This document shows positions 8,167 through 16,625 of a DNA stretch of 64,000 nucleotides, piece after piece; positions within the stretch are counted from its first letter, which is position 1; each line of letters opens with the position of its first letter. The notes under the pieces are model-generated. The model was not told where the DNA came from, made no database searches, and worked only from the letters and a program-made list of their open reading frames with translations. The stretch comes from Solidesulfovibrio carbinoliphilus subsp. oakridgensis (lineage in GTDB: Bacteria; Desulfobacterota; Desulfovibrionia; Desulfovibrionales; Desulfovibrionaceae), in NCBI RefSeq assembly GCF_000177215.2, contig NZ_CM001368.1, positions 2,418,001-2,482,000 on the forward strand, written 5' to 3'. The position numbers were made by a program, and so were the translations under genes.

Positions 8167-9824
8167 GGCGTCACCCCCTTGCGCCGCCAGACTTCCAGTT
8201 CCTTCTGGGGCGCTTCCACGGCGATGAAATAGTGGTGGTTGGGGTCGTCGGTCCGGTTGCCGAAGGTCTCGTCCGGAAAGGCCAGGGGCACCCGCTCGTA
8301 GTCGCGGGACAGGTCCATGGCGTCGGTGAATTCCCGGGCCCCGAAAAGAAACCGGTCGCGGTTGACCCGGACCACCCGGCGACGCAGCACCCAGTCCGGG
8401 ACCGTGCCCTCGGGCACCGGGCCTTGCAGGCCGCCGAGGATGTGCAGGCCGTCGACGTAAAACATGAGCGGCAGCTCGCCGTACTCGGCCAGCACCGTCT
8501 GGCCGGGCTTCGCGTGGGCCTTGAAAAAGTCGATGATGGCCGTGTTGACGTCGGGGTAGCCGCAGACAAGCTCGGTGGCAAAAAGCTTGATCGGGAAATT
8601 GAGCGAGGTCAGCATGCGGAAATCGTTCTGCCAGGGCCGGTTGACGATCTTGAGCCGCTCCATGGGATAGACGGCCAGCCAGTTGGTGAAGGCCAGCAGG
8701 AAAAAAAGGAGCACGGCCGACACCCGGGAAAAGCCCCACAGCCGGCGCACGCACCAGGCAAGGAGGATGGCGCACAAGGGGAGCAGGTGGGCGATGTAGC
8801 GGAAAAACCGCTGGGGCACGATGCCAAGGAAAAGGAGGCTGAGGACAATGAGCACGGCGGAGAAAAGGACGAACCGCTCGCCCGGATCGGACGGCCGGGC
8901 CAGCCGCGTGACGAAGCCCCGCCACCGCCAGGCCAGGGCGGCCGACACGGGCAGCGGGATGCAGAACATGCACAGGTCCGCGAAATAGAGCATCATGTTC
9001 TCCGGCACCAGGAGCACGTCGAACATGCCGCTTTGCCGGCCGATGCGGTAGAGGAAGATCCCCGGCACCACGGCCACGGCCAGGGTGGCCCCGGCCAAAA
9101 GCGCCAGCCGGCGCCAGGCCATGCGCTCGGGATAGACGAGCACGGCGGCGGCCAGGGCCGTTGGGGCGAAACTGAGAAAGAGCAGGTAGTTGGCGTGGAA
9201 AAGCAGCACCATCCCGAAAAAGGTGACCAGCCAGGGCCGCCAGCGGTGCTGCCAGTCGCTTAAAAAGGCGTCGAGCGTCCACAGGACGATGAGCGTCCCT
9301 GGCGCGTAGTACCGGGCCTGCCGGCCGATAAGGAGAAAGGGCACGCACAGGGTCAAAAGCGTCGCGGCCATGAGGGCCCAGGACCGGTCCCCGAAGTGGC
9401 GGCGCACCAGCCGGTAGGTCCAGAAGACGGACAGGAGCGCGGCCAGGGCGAAGGGGGCCCGGCCGGCGGCGGTGTCGAAGCCGCCCACGGCGAAGCCGGC
9501 CGCCTGCAGATAGATCTGGATCCAGGGCGACCAGCGCCACAGATAGCCGCCGGTCTTGTCGAACTCGCGCTCCTCTTCCTGGGAGACGACATTGACGCCG
9601 TCGTAGGCATAGGGGAGCCCGGTTTTGAGGACGTTTTTGGCCAGACAGGCGGTTTCGGCCTCGTCCTGCCAGAAGGGCCGCTGGCCGAGGTTGTAGAACA
9701 GCAGGCAGGCGGCCACGGCCAAAAGGAGGAGAAGTCCCCAGTCCAGACGGGCGAAAAATCCCGGCCGGTCCGGACGCGGCGGCGTGGCCGGAATCGGTCC
9801 GGCGGTCGTCGTGGTGCTTTGCAT
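8163..9824 (-). CDS. GT39/ArnT-like integral membrane glycosyltransferase
   Basis: 553 aa. It has a first TM (LDWGLLLLLAVAACLLFYNLG), then the GT-C signature loop with acidic residues (QRPFWQDEAETACLAKNVLKTG, in two pieces around residues 49-70) that in PMT/ArnT-type enzymes carries the catalytic aspartate, then about ten further TM helices and a C-terminal soluble domain. Such enzymes move a sugar from a polyprenyl-phosphate donor onto lipid or protein in the periplasm. It follows the acyltransferase gene after 113 nt and is coupled to two small membrane proteins. A lipid acceptor is my inference from context. Confidence 0.8.
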   Translation of the reverse strand: MQSTTTTAGPIPATPPRPDRPGFFARLDWGLLLLLAVAACLLFYNLGQRPFWQDEAETACLAKNVLKTGLPYAYDGVNVVSQEEEREFDKTGGYLWRWSPWIQIYLQAAGFAVGGFDTAAGRAPFALAALLSVFWTYRLVRRHFGDRSWALMAATLLTLCVPFLLIGRQARYYAPGTLIVLWTLDAFLSDWQHRWRPWLVTFFGMVLLFHANYLLFLSFAPTALAAAVLVYPERMAWRRLALLAGATLAVAVVPGIFLYRIGRQSGMFDVLLVPENMMLYFADLCMFCIPLPVSAALAWRWRGFVTRLARPSDPGERFVLFSAVLIVLSLLFLGIVPQRFFRYIAHLLPLCAILLAWCVRRLWGFSRVSAVLLFFLLAFTNWLAVYPMERLKIVNRPWQNDFRMLTSLNFPIKLFATELVCGYPDVNTAIIDFFKAHAKPGQTVLAEYGELPLMFYVDGLHILGGLQGPVPEGTVPDWVLRRRVVRVNRDRFLFGAREFTDAMDLSRDYERVPLAFPDETFGNRTDDPNHHYFIAVEAPQKELEVWRRKGVTP

Positions 9825-9937
9825 GGCCCGCCCTGGGTAATGGAGGCGGCCGGCGTTGTCCAGTCTCGGGCCGGGGCGTGTCCTTGCGGGCCGGCGACGC
9901 CTGCCTGGGGCACCCCGCCTTCCGGCCGCGTCCGGCT

Positions 9938-10903
9938 TCAGTCCCGCTCGAAAAACGGCTCATGGCCGCCGGCGGCCATAAGCTCCCGAAAGGCCAGGAA
10001 ATGGAGGTAATGGCTGGGGTTGGCGACAACGGCCTCGGACAGGCGGGCGGCGAAAAGCGCGGTGTTGGCCGTGGCCGCCCCGGCCTCCGTCTCCCCGGCG
10101 GCCGGGGACACGAGCGGCAAGGGCTCCTCGATGCGAAGGGTGAGACGGCCATCGGTCCCCCGCTCCATGAAGCAGGGCAGGACCGCGCATCCGGTCCGGC
10201 CGGCCAGGAGCATGGGCCCGAGCGAAAAAAGGGCCCGCCGGCCGAGAAACGGCACCGCCGCCCGCCGTTCCCCGCCCCCGCCGTCCACGGCCACGCCGAG
10301 CACATGCCCGGCCCGCAGGCAGGCGAAGGCCGGCCGCAGGCTGCCGAAGACATCGATGTGGGTGACGGGCAGGCTCCGCTCGTGGGCCGCGCGCAGCTCC
10401 CGGGTCCGGGCCACGGCCGGCCGCCTCTTCTCGGGCAGGCGGGCGTTTAAGACCGTGGCCGGGGCCGACAGCTGCCACATCCGGTAGCCGGCGTGGCCGA
10501 TGGCGGCCATGATCATCTGGTTGGCGCCGAAATGCCCGAAGGCCAGCATGGCCCCCCGGCCAAGGGCCAGGGCCGCGTCCAGGCGCTCCCGGCCGCGGAT
10601 GGCCACCAGCCGGGCCGTGCGCGCGGGCGTCAGGCCGGGAAAAAGGAGGACCTCCAGGTCGGTCTGGCAGAATTCCACCAGCGCCCGGCGGGCCAGCCCC
10701 AGCCGGACGGCCGGATCGTCCGCGACCCCGGGCACGAGCCGGGCGGCTTCGGCCATGCCGGCAAGCCGGGCATGGGGCACCCGGGCCAGGACCCGGCCGA
10801 GCCCCCGGGCCAGGGCCCGGGCCGCGCCGGCCGGCAGGGCCCGGACGAGCAGCCGAAACGGGTGCCAGTAGGCCCAGACCAGGGCGTCACGAACCGCCGG
10901 CAT
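9938..10903 (-). CDS. Lysophospholipid acyltransferase (LpxL/HtrB-like) family protein
   Basis: 321 aa from the ATG at 10903 (MPAVRDALVWAYWHPF). The family fold is visible: RRALVEFCQTDLEVLLFPGL, the H-box GHFGANQMIM (about residue 120), GHVLGVAVDGGG, and a C-terminal ANPSHYLHFLAFREL like the N.P..W/Y.W ending of LpxL/LpxM. In canonical LPLATs the motif is HX4D/E. Here it is H-F-G-A-N-Q, with Gln in the acidic position, checked at nucleotide level. This is the first gene of the minus-strand unit. Probable role: acyl transfer onto the envelope lipid made by this locus. Confidence 0.8.
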   Translation of the reverse strand: MPAVRDALVWAYWHPFRLLVRALPAGAARALARGLGRVLARVPHARLAGMAEAARLVPGVADDPAVRLGLARRALVEFCQTDLEVLLFPGLTPARTARLVAIRGRERLDAALALGRGAMLAFGHFGANQMIMAAIGHAGYRMWQLSAPATVLNARLPEKRRPAVARTRELRAAHERSLPVTHIDVFGSLRPAFACLRAGHVLGVAVDGGGGERRAAVPFLGRRALFSLGPMLLAGRTGCAVLPCFMERGTDGRLTLRIEEPLPLVSPAAGETEAGAATANTALFAARLSEAVVANPSHYLHFLAFRELMAAGGHEPFFERD

Positions 10904-11041
10904 GCGTTGTCCTGTTCGGTGGCATGGCGGCCGGTACCACGGCTGGCGGGCCCTGCGCAAATGGTGTATGGCCGCAACCATGCCACGAAGGCCCGGCGCG
11001 TGCCGTCGCCGGGACCGGACGGGCAAAGGAGGCGACAGGAC
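10904..11041. promoter_or_regulatory. Divergent intergenic region, likely promoters for both strands
   Basis: 138 nt separate the first genes of the minus-strand lipid unit and the plus-strand unit, so both promoters should lie here. A strong ribosome-binding site (AAAGGAGGCGACAGGAC) precedes the ATG at 11042. I could not pick convincing -35/-10 hexamers. Confidence 0.4.
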
Positions 11042-11533
11042 ATGGATCGGCAGACCTTCCCATGGGGGCGCGTGGCCGCGGCCGGCGTCCTGGTCCTGCT
11101 CCTGGTCCTGGCGGGCGTGGTGTGGCTCGGCTTTGCCACCGAACGGCTGCGGACCGACGTCCTCGCCGTGGAGCGGGCCGTGCGCGAGATGCCGCCGCCC
11201 CTGCCGCCCGTCCCGGCCAAAGACGTCTCCGGCCTCGAGGCCGAGATCAAGGCCCTGCGCGAGGCCATGGCCAAACTTTCCTCCCGGGTCGAGGCCCTGC
11301 GGGCCGCCGAGGACACCAAGGCCCTGGAGCGGCTGACCGCCGAGATCCGGGCCCTGTCCGGCCGGGTCGAGGGCCTCTCCGCCAAGGCCGCCCCGGCCGC
11401 CACCGGCAAGGCCGGCAAATCGGGGGCCGCCGGCAAGAAGGAAAAAACGCCCGCCGTCCGCGAAACCCCGGGGGACGAGGCCCCGCCAAGGCCCTATTAC
11501 GGCCCGGGCTACCCGGGCTGGCCGGGCTACTGA
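11042..11533 (+). CDS. Single-pass membrane protein with periplasmic coiled coil
   Basis: 163 aa. The ATG at 11042 follows a strong AGGAGG site. One TM helix (VAAAGVLVLLLVLAGVVWLGF, about 11-31) is followed by a heptad-like coiled coil (VSGLEAEIKALREAMAKLSS to LTAEIRALSGRVEGLSAK, about 60-120), a basic Ala/Gly/Lys stretch and an unusual aromatic-glycine tail (YYGPGYPGWPGY). No family recognised. The layout resembles periplasmic tether or scaffold proteins. It is the first gene of the plus-strand unit. Confidence 0.7.
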   Translation: MDRQTFPWGRVAAAGVLVLLLVLAGVVWLGFATERLRTDVLAVERAVREMPPPLPPVPAKDVSGLEAEIKALREAMAKLSSRVEALRAAEDTKALERLTAEIRALSGRVEGLSAKAAPAATGKAGKSGAAGKKEKTPAVRETPGDEAPPRPYYGPGYPGWPGY

Positions 11534-11586
11534 GCCCGGTCGCCGCGCCCCGGGGCCCGGAAGTCCCGAAAAGAAAGGAACGCGCC

Positions 11587-11874
11587 ATGCAAGATGCAAA
11601 TCCCGGTATTTTCGACACCGCCGCCTACGCCGAGGCCCTGGAATTCGCCAGAAGCCTGCGCGCGCCGGGCCGGCCGCTGGATTTTCCCAGCTATTCCGAT
11701 TACGTCCGGCTGGTGGCCGAACGGGTGGTCCTGGACCTCGCCGCCTTCGACCCGGACATGGCCGATTTTCACGAACTGCCGGAAACCTATGAGCTGGCCT
11801 ACCTGACGGCCCGCCTGGAACGCCTGCAGGCCCGCATCGAAGCCGAGCGGGGCGTGGATGTGCGGCAACTCTAG
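11587..11874 (+). CDS. Small hypothetical protein
   Basis: 95 aa, mostly helical and acidic, with no signal or TM segment (MQDANPGIFDTAAYAEALEF at the start, ETYELAYLTARLERLQARIE near the end). A GAAAGGAAC sequence upstream of the ATG serves as ribosome-binding site. Not recognised. Its TAG stop lies inside the left end of a dispersed repeat (11871-11977). Confidence 0.65.
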   Translation: MQDANPGIFDTAAYAEALEFARSLRAPGRPLDFPSYSDYVRLVAERVVLDLAAFDPDMADFHELPETYELAYLTARLERLQARIEAERGVDVRQL

Positions 11875-11977
11875 GGGTGCGTCCATGGAAAAGGCACCTG
11901 CTTTCTTTCATGGGTAACAACCGAGGATGATTCTTTTTTTCTTGAAAAATACTGGCGTATCCTTCAAGGGGCGCAAC
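11871..11977. repeat. CTAG-bounded dispersed palindromic element, copy 1
   Basis: About 107 nt starting CTAGGGGTGCGTCC at the stop codon of the upstream gene and ending TTCAAGGGGCGCAAC. It matches 38350-38459 at both ends: GCGTCCA near the left, GGAAAA, GCAC.TGCTTT, and a well conserved right third (TTCTTTT...CTTG-AAAA, GGCGTAT, TTCAAGGGGCGCAAC). The left part can form an imperfect hairpin (CCATGGAAAA ... TTTCATGG). No ORF. It probably acts as a terminator-like or REP/MITE-type element. Confidence 0.7.
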
Positions 11978-12125
11978 ACGAGCCGTCCCGGGCCGCGCCG
12001 GCGAAACCGTCTCCGGCCACGCGTTGTGGTCCGCCCGGAGATGGTGTATCAGGCTCTCCGCGCCGCTCCTGGCGCGCCTTTCTCCGGCGTCCACGCCGTC
12101 AACCCTCTGCGATTTTAGGTTTGCC

Positions 12126-13148
12126 ATGAAACCCATGCGATGCATCCCCGGCCTTCTGGCCGCCATGGTCCTGTGCCTGGCCGGCCGGGCTTCGGCCGAA
12201 CCCCTGACCTTTCTGGGCAAGAGCTTTTGCCCCATCAAGTACGAGATCACCTGGCCGTTTCTGACCAAGGCCGACCCGTCCAAAAGCCAGGGCAGCGGCA
12301 TCGCGCCCAACGTCTACGAGTTGCCCAAGGAAAAAGGGGTCGAGGAAAAATCCGCCGCGGCCCTCGGTTCCGACATGCGCCGGCTGCGCATCCTGTCGGC
12401 GCCGCTCAAGGTCGGGGACAAGGTCTCCGAGGAGCAGGTCCTCATCACCTACGAGTTGCCCCTCGAAAGCCTGATGGCCGAAAAGGAAGCCCTGTCCCGG
12501 GCCAAGCTCAACGGGCTGGAGCAGGCCCTGGCCGTGGTCGACAGCAAGCTGACCAAGGTTCGCCAACACCAGGCGGACCTGGAAAACATGCGGGCCGACC
12601 AATCGGTGGCCCCCATCGACGTCCGGCTCAATGCCAAGGAAATCGACGGCCTGCTCCTGCAGCGCGACTATCTGGCCGAGGAGCGCGACCTGGCCCAGCA
12701 GCGCTACGACAACGCGATCCTCATCGCCCGGTCCAAGTACGGCAAGGACATCGACGTGCACAAGCTGCCGCGCATCGGCTACATCCGCTCCCCCGTGGAC
12801 GGCTATGTCCTGTGGACCAATTCGAGCCTCGTGCCGGGCATGGCCTTCACCAAGCAGGCCTCCCTCATCACCGTCGGCCGCCTGGACCCCATGCTCATCC
12901 GGGCCTCGGTCCACGAGATCGCCGCCCAGAAGCTCAAGGTCGGCGACCCGGCCACCCTGGTCTTCCATGCCCTGCCCGGACAGACCTTCCAGACCACCAT
13001 CACCAAGGTGGACTTCGTGGCCCAGCCGGCCATGCTCCAACAGCCGTCGTTTTACGAGGTGGAACTCACCCTGCCGAACCCCGGCCTGCGCATCCACGAA
13101 GGCATGCGTTGCGACGTCACCGTCAACCTGCCGGACGCCGCCCAATAA
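12126..13148 (+). CDS. HlyD-family periplasmic adaptor, paralogue of the 1060-2025 gene
   Basis: 340 aa. Signal peptide MKPMRCIPGLLAAMVLCLAG, with cleavage near ASA. Adaptor core: RRLRILSAPLKVGDKVSEEQ (first lipoyl half), a helical hairpin (about 125-210, including RLNAKEIDGLLLQRDYLAEE), VDGYVLW (second half) and a terminal barrel. It shares a string of motifs with the first adaptor (YE.PLE, NAKEI, HEI.AQKLK.G, LQQPS.YEVELT.PNPGL). Unlike it, this copy has no ABC or TolC genes beside it, so it may use the pump at 2026-5680 or act with the membrane protein immediately downstream (8-nt gap). Confidence 0.85.
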   Translation: MKPMRCIPGLLAAMVLCLAGRASAEPLTFLGKSFCPIKYEITWPFLTKADPSKSQGSGIAPNVYELPKEKGVEEKSAAALGSDMRRLRILSAPLKVGDKVSEEQVLITYELPLESLMAEKEALSRAKLNGLEQALAVVDSKLTKVRQHQADLENMRADQSVAPIDVRLNAKEIDGLLLQRDYLAEERDLAQQRYDNAILIARSKYGKDIDVHKLPRIGYIRSPVDGYVLWTNSSLVPGMAFTKQASLITVGRLDPMLIRASVHEIAAQKLKVGDPATLVFHALPGQTFQTTITKVDFVAQPAMLQQPSFYEVELTLPNPGLRIHEGMRCDVTVNLPDAAQ

Positions 13149-13156
13149 GCCCCGCC

Positions 13157-15112
13157 ATGTTCCAAGCCGCAGCCGCCATCCTTCTCAACTGCGCCGTGTT
13201 CGCCGGCGTGGGGCTTGGCCCCCTGGCCGTCCTCGTCCCGGGCGCGGGCCTGTCGACCCTCCTGGCCCTGGCCCCGGCCGCGGGCTATGCCCTGGCCAGC
13301 GTCACTCTGACCTGCTGGCTGTTGCGGGAGGGCACGGTCGCCTCGGCCATGTTCCCCCTGACCGCCGGCCTGCTCGCCCTTTCCCTGGCCTGTCTCGTGG
13401 CCGTGCGCCGCAGGCTTGCCGCCCGGCTGGCCACGGCCAACCGCCGCCGGCTCCTGCCCGGGCTGGCCGGGCTGGCCCTTTGCCTCGGGCTCCTGACCGC
13501 GCCCCTGGCCGCCGGCAACGGCGGCTGGGCCGTTTTTCGCGGCAACGCCAGCGATTCGCTCATCTACACGTTTCTGGCCAAATACTTCGACGAGCACCCC
13601 CGGGCCTGGGCCTTCGCCCACACGGCCGCGGAAGTGGAGGCCGCCGACCCCATGCTCGGGCCGCCGCGCTCCATGCTGAGCATCCGCTGGACCTCCGGGG
13701 CCATGCTGGCCTATTGCGCCCGGCTGGCCGGCCAGGGGCCGCTTGAGTTCCAGTACACCTTCACCCTGACGAGCTTTGTCCTCCTGTATGCCGCCTTGCT
13801 GCCGTTTTTGGCGGCCATGGGCCTTGGCCCCCTGTTCGCGGCCCTGTCCGCCCTGGCCCTGGCCACCGGCTTCTACGGCCAGTTCGTGCTCGACATCCGG
13901 GCCTTTTCCCAGATCAACGTCCTGCCCCTGACCGTCCTTTTGGCCTATGCCGTGTCCCTGCCGGCGCCACGGGGCCCGGGCCCGACCGCCAGCCGGCTCG
14001 GGCTTCTGGGGCTGTCGTTTCTGGCCTGCTTCGTCAACTACACCGAGATCTTCCCCATGATCGCCGGCGCGGTGGCCGCCTTTGTCCTGGCCAAGGCCAT
14101 GACCGGCCGGCTCACCCGGCGCGAGGTCCTGGTCCAGGCCGGGGGATTCGCCTGCGGCATGGCCGCCACCTGGCCGGTGCGGTTTCTCTTCGAACACATG
14201 CTGGCCCAGATCCACTTTACCGAGACCGCGCCGGAACTGTGGGCCGAAGCCTACTTCCAGTGGCTTTTCCATAACGTGCCGGCCGGGATCTTCGGCCTGC
14301 CCCTGGCCGAAAACGGCTTTTCAGGCCTGCCCGGCCTGTCGTTCCTGAACCTGCCCCCGGTCCTGGTCACTGTTTTCGCCCTGTCGATGGCCGTCCTGTT
14401 CGTCCTTGGCGCCCTGCGGGCGGCCACCGACCGCGACCACGACGCGCCCCTGGCCGCCCTGGCCTTTGCCGCCGCCTCCCTGGCCGCCTTCGCCCTTTTC
14501 ACCTTCAAAAACGCCCCCTGGGTGGCGGGCAAGGGCCTGTCCTACTTCTATCCGTTCCTCCTGGCCCTGCCGCTCTACGCCGCCCTGGCCCGCCAGCCCT
14601 TGGGGGCCAGGGCCGGCCGGGTCCGCCTGCCCGCCCGGTGGGCGGACCGGCTGGCCCAGGCCGGCACGGTCGTGGCCGTGGCCTTTCTAGGCTGGCAGCT
14701 GGCCTTTGCCGGGTTGCGGCCGGCCTATGCGGCCCGTGACCGGGACTATCCCCGCTACGTGCGCAACCACGGCCGCTACCGGGTCATCGACTGCGACACC
14801 ACGGCCCTCCGGGCCGCCCTGGCCGGGGCCCCGGCCGCGCCCGTGGCCGTGTGCTCGGCCGACCCGTGGAAATGGGCCTTTCTCGGCCTGACGCTCGACG
14901 CCGAGCGGCCGGTGCGCCTGCCGTCCCAGATGCTGGACGGCCCGGCCGACGACCGCGTCTTCCTGGCCCTGGACCGGCCGGCCGGCGGGGTGCCCCCGGA
15001 ACTGGCCCCCTACGTCGCCGCCGGCAACGCCACTTTCGTTCTTTACCATCTGCCGCGCGGCCTGCTCGCCTCCCTGGCCGGGACCCTGGCGTGCGCGACC
15101 AATCCCTACTGA
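13157..15112 (+). CDS. Large multi-pass membrane protein, GT-C-like, function unknown
   Basis: 651 aa with about 13 hydrophobic helices (for example VLVPGAGLSTLLALAPAAGY and FLACFVNYTEIFPMIAGAVA) and a soluble C-terminal domain of about 130 residues after the last TM (YAARDRDYPRYVRNHGRYRV onward). A loop FRGNASDSLIYTFLAKYFDE after the fourth TM holds an Asp and resembles the first periplasmic loop of GT-C glycosyltransferases, but I cannot assign a family. It is 8 nt after the adaptor and 49 nt before the flippase, in an evident glycan or lipid transport unit. Confidence 0.75.
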   Translation: MFQAAAAILLNCAVFAGVGLGPLAVLVPGAGLSTLLALAPAAGYALASVTLTCWLLREGTVASAMFPLTAGLLALSLACLVAVRRRLAARLATANRRRLLPGLAGLALCLGLLTAPLAAGNGGWAVFRGNASDSLIYTFLAKYFDEHPRAWAFAHTAAEVEAADPMLGPPRSMLSIRWTSGAMLAYCARLAGQGPLEFQYTFTLTSFVLLYAALLPFLAAMGLGPLFAALSALALATGFYGQFVLDIRAFSQINVLPLTVLLAYAVSLPAPRGPGPTASRLGLLGLSFLACFVNYTEIFPMIAGAVAAFVLAKAMTGRLTRREVLVQAGGFACGMAATWPVRFLFEHMLAQIHFTETAPELWAEAYFQWLFHNVPAGIFGLPLAENGFSGLPGLSFLNLPPVLVTVFALSMAVLFVLGALRAATDRDHDAPLAALAFAAASLAAFALFTFKNAPWVAGKGLSYFYPFLLALPLYAALARQPLGARAGRVRLPARWADRLAQAGTVVAVAFLGWQLAFAGLRPAYAARDRDYPRYVRNHGRYRVIDCDTTALRAALAGAPAAPVAVCSADPWKWAFLGLTLDAERPVRLPSQMLDGPADDRVFLALDRPAGGVPPELAPYVAAGNATFVLYHLPRGLLASLAGTLACATNPY

Positions 15113-15161
15113 GCCGCGTCCCGCCCTCCCCGGCCCAAAGGCGGCCGGCCGGGGGCGGTCC

Positions 15162-16625
15162 GTGGTGACGCCGCCGCCCGGGTCCCTGGCCCGCAATTTC
15201 CTGTCCCTGGCCGCCTCCCGGGCCGTCCAGGCCGCCGCCGGCTTCGGCGTGCTCCTGGCCGTGGCCCGGAGCCTGCCCCTTGACGCCTACGGCCGCTACG
15301 CCACGGCAACGGCCCTGGCCGCGGCCGTGGTCGCGATCACCTACGGCGGCATCCAGCAGGTCATGATCCGCGACCTGGCGGCGAGCCGGGCGGACGGGCC
15401 CGTGATCGTCGGCCGGGCCCTCGTGCTGCGCCTTTTGCTGACCGCGGCCGCCGGACTCGTCCTTGGCGCCATCGGCCTTTTCCCGGGCGGGCCGGCCGCC
15501 CTCGGCCCGGCCCTGGTCCTGGCCTTCGGCATCGAGGCCTGCCGGGCCATGGGCCTGCTCGGCTGCGCCGTGTTCCAGGCCTACGAGCGCATGGCCTACG
15601 AGCCGCCGCTTTCGATCCTGACCGGGGCCGCCTCCCTGGCCCTGGTGGGCCTGGCCCTTTTTTCCGGCCAGGGGCTGCCCGGGGTCCTCGCGGCCCTGCT
15701 CCTCGCCGCCGGCCTGCACGCGGCCCTGGTCTGGCGGGTGGTGGTCCGGTCCCTGGTCCGGCCGGCCTTCGACCGGGACCGGGCGGCCTTGCTCCGGATG
15801 CTGGCCGCCACCTCGGTGGTCGGGCTCGGGGTCTTTTTCCAGCAAAACCTCTTTCGGGCCAACACCCTGGCCCTGGCCTGGCTCTCGAATCTCGCGGCCG
15901 TGGCCGATTTCCAGGCCCCCCACGAGTTCGTCCTCAAGCTCGAAATCCTGCCCCAGGCCCTGATGCTGGCCGTCTATCCGGTCCTGGCCCGCCTGGCCCC
16001 GGCGGACCGGCCGGCCGCCCGCCGCCTCTACCGGCTCGTCTTTGCCCAGACCCTCTACGCCATGGCCCTGCCCGCGATCCTGCTGGCCGTTTACGCCGAG
16101 CCGGCCTGCCTGCTCCTTTTCGGGGAGAAATTCGCCGGGGCCGCCCCGGTCCTGCGCCTGCTGGCCCTGGCCGTGGTCCCGCTGGCCCTCGACATGCTGG
16201 TCAACAACCTCCTGGTCGCCATCGGCCGCCAGCGTTACGCCCTCTTTTACGCGGCCGCCGCCCTGGCCCTCAACATCCTCGGCAACCTCTACGCCGTGCC
16301 GCGCCACGGGGCGGCCGGCGCGGCCGTGGTGGCCGTGGCCTCCTACCTGTGGCTGCTGGCCTTCTCCAGCCGCTTCGCCGCCCGCCACGGCTTCCGGCCC
16401 CGGGCGGCCGGGCCCTTGGCCCGGGTCTGCTGCGCCGGCGGCGCCTGCCTCGGGGCCTGCCTGCTCCTGGGCCACGCGCCGCTTCTCGGCGCCGCGGCGG
16501 GCACGGCCGTCTATGCCGGGGTCCTGGCCGGGCTCGGCGCGTTCGGCAAAAACGACCTGCTCCTTTTGCGATCCGTCATGGGCCCCCGCCCTTCGGCCGG
16601 GGCCAAACCGGGAGGACTGGCATGA
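15162..16625 (+). CDS. Polysaccharide/lipid flippase, MATE/MVF (Wzx-like) superfamily
   Basis: 487 aa. Starts GTG GTG (15162 or 15165) behind a GGGGGCGG stretch. The N-terminus NFLSLAASRAVQAAAGFGVL and the pattern of about 14 TM helices are typical of Wzx/RfbX exporters. LVNNLLVAIGRQRYALFYAA is the usual conserved mid-C-terminal region. It should flip a lipid-linked glycan across the inner membrane. Its stop overlaps the next gene's ATG (ATGA), indicating coupling with the phosphodiesterase. Confidence 0.85.
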   Translation: MVTPPPGSLARNFLSLAASRAVQAAAGFGVLLAVARSLPLDAYGRYATATALAAAVVAITYGGIQQVMIRDLAASRADGPVIVGRALVLRLLLTAAAGLVLGAIGLFPGGPAALGPALVLAFGIEACRAMGLLGCAVFQAYERMAYEPPLSILTGAASLALVGLALFSGQGLPGVLAALLLAAGLHAALVWRVVVRSLVRPAFDRDRAALLRMLAATSVVGLGVFFQQNLFRANTLALAWLSNLAAVADFQAPHEFVLKLEILPQALMLAVYPVLARLAPADRPAARRLYRLVFAQTLYAMALPAILLAVYAEPACLLLFGEKFAGAAPVLRLLALAVVPLALDMLVNNLLVAIGRQRYALFYAAAALALNILGNLYAVPRHGAAGAAVVAVASYLWLLAFSSRFAARHGFRPRAAGPLARVCCAGGACLGACLLLGHAPLLGAAAGTAVYAGVLAGLGAFGKNDLLLLRSVMGPRPSAGAKPGGLA

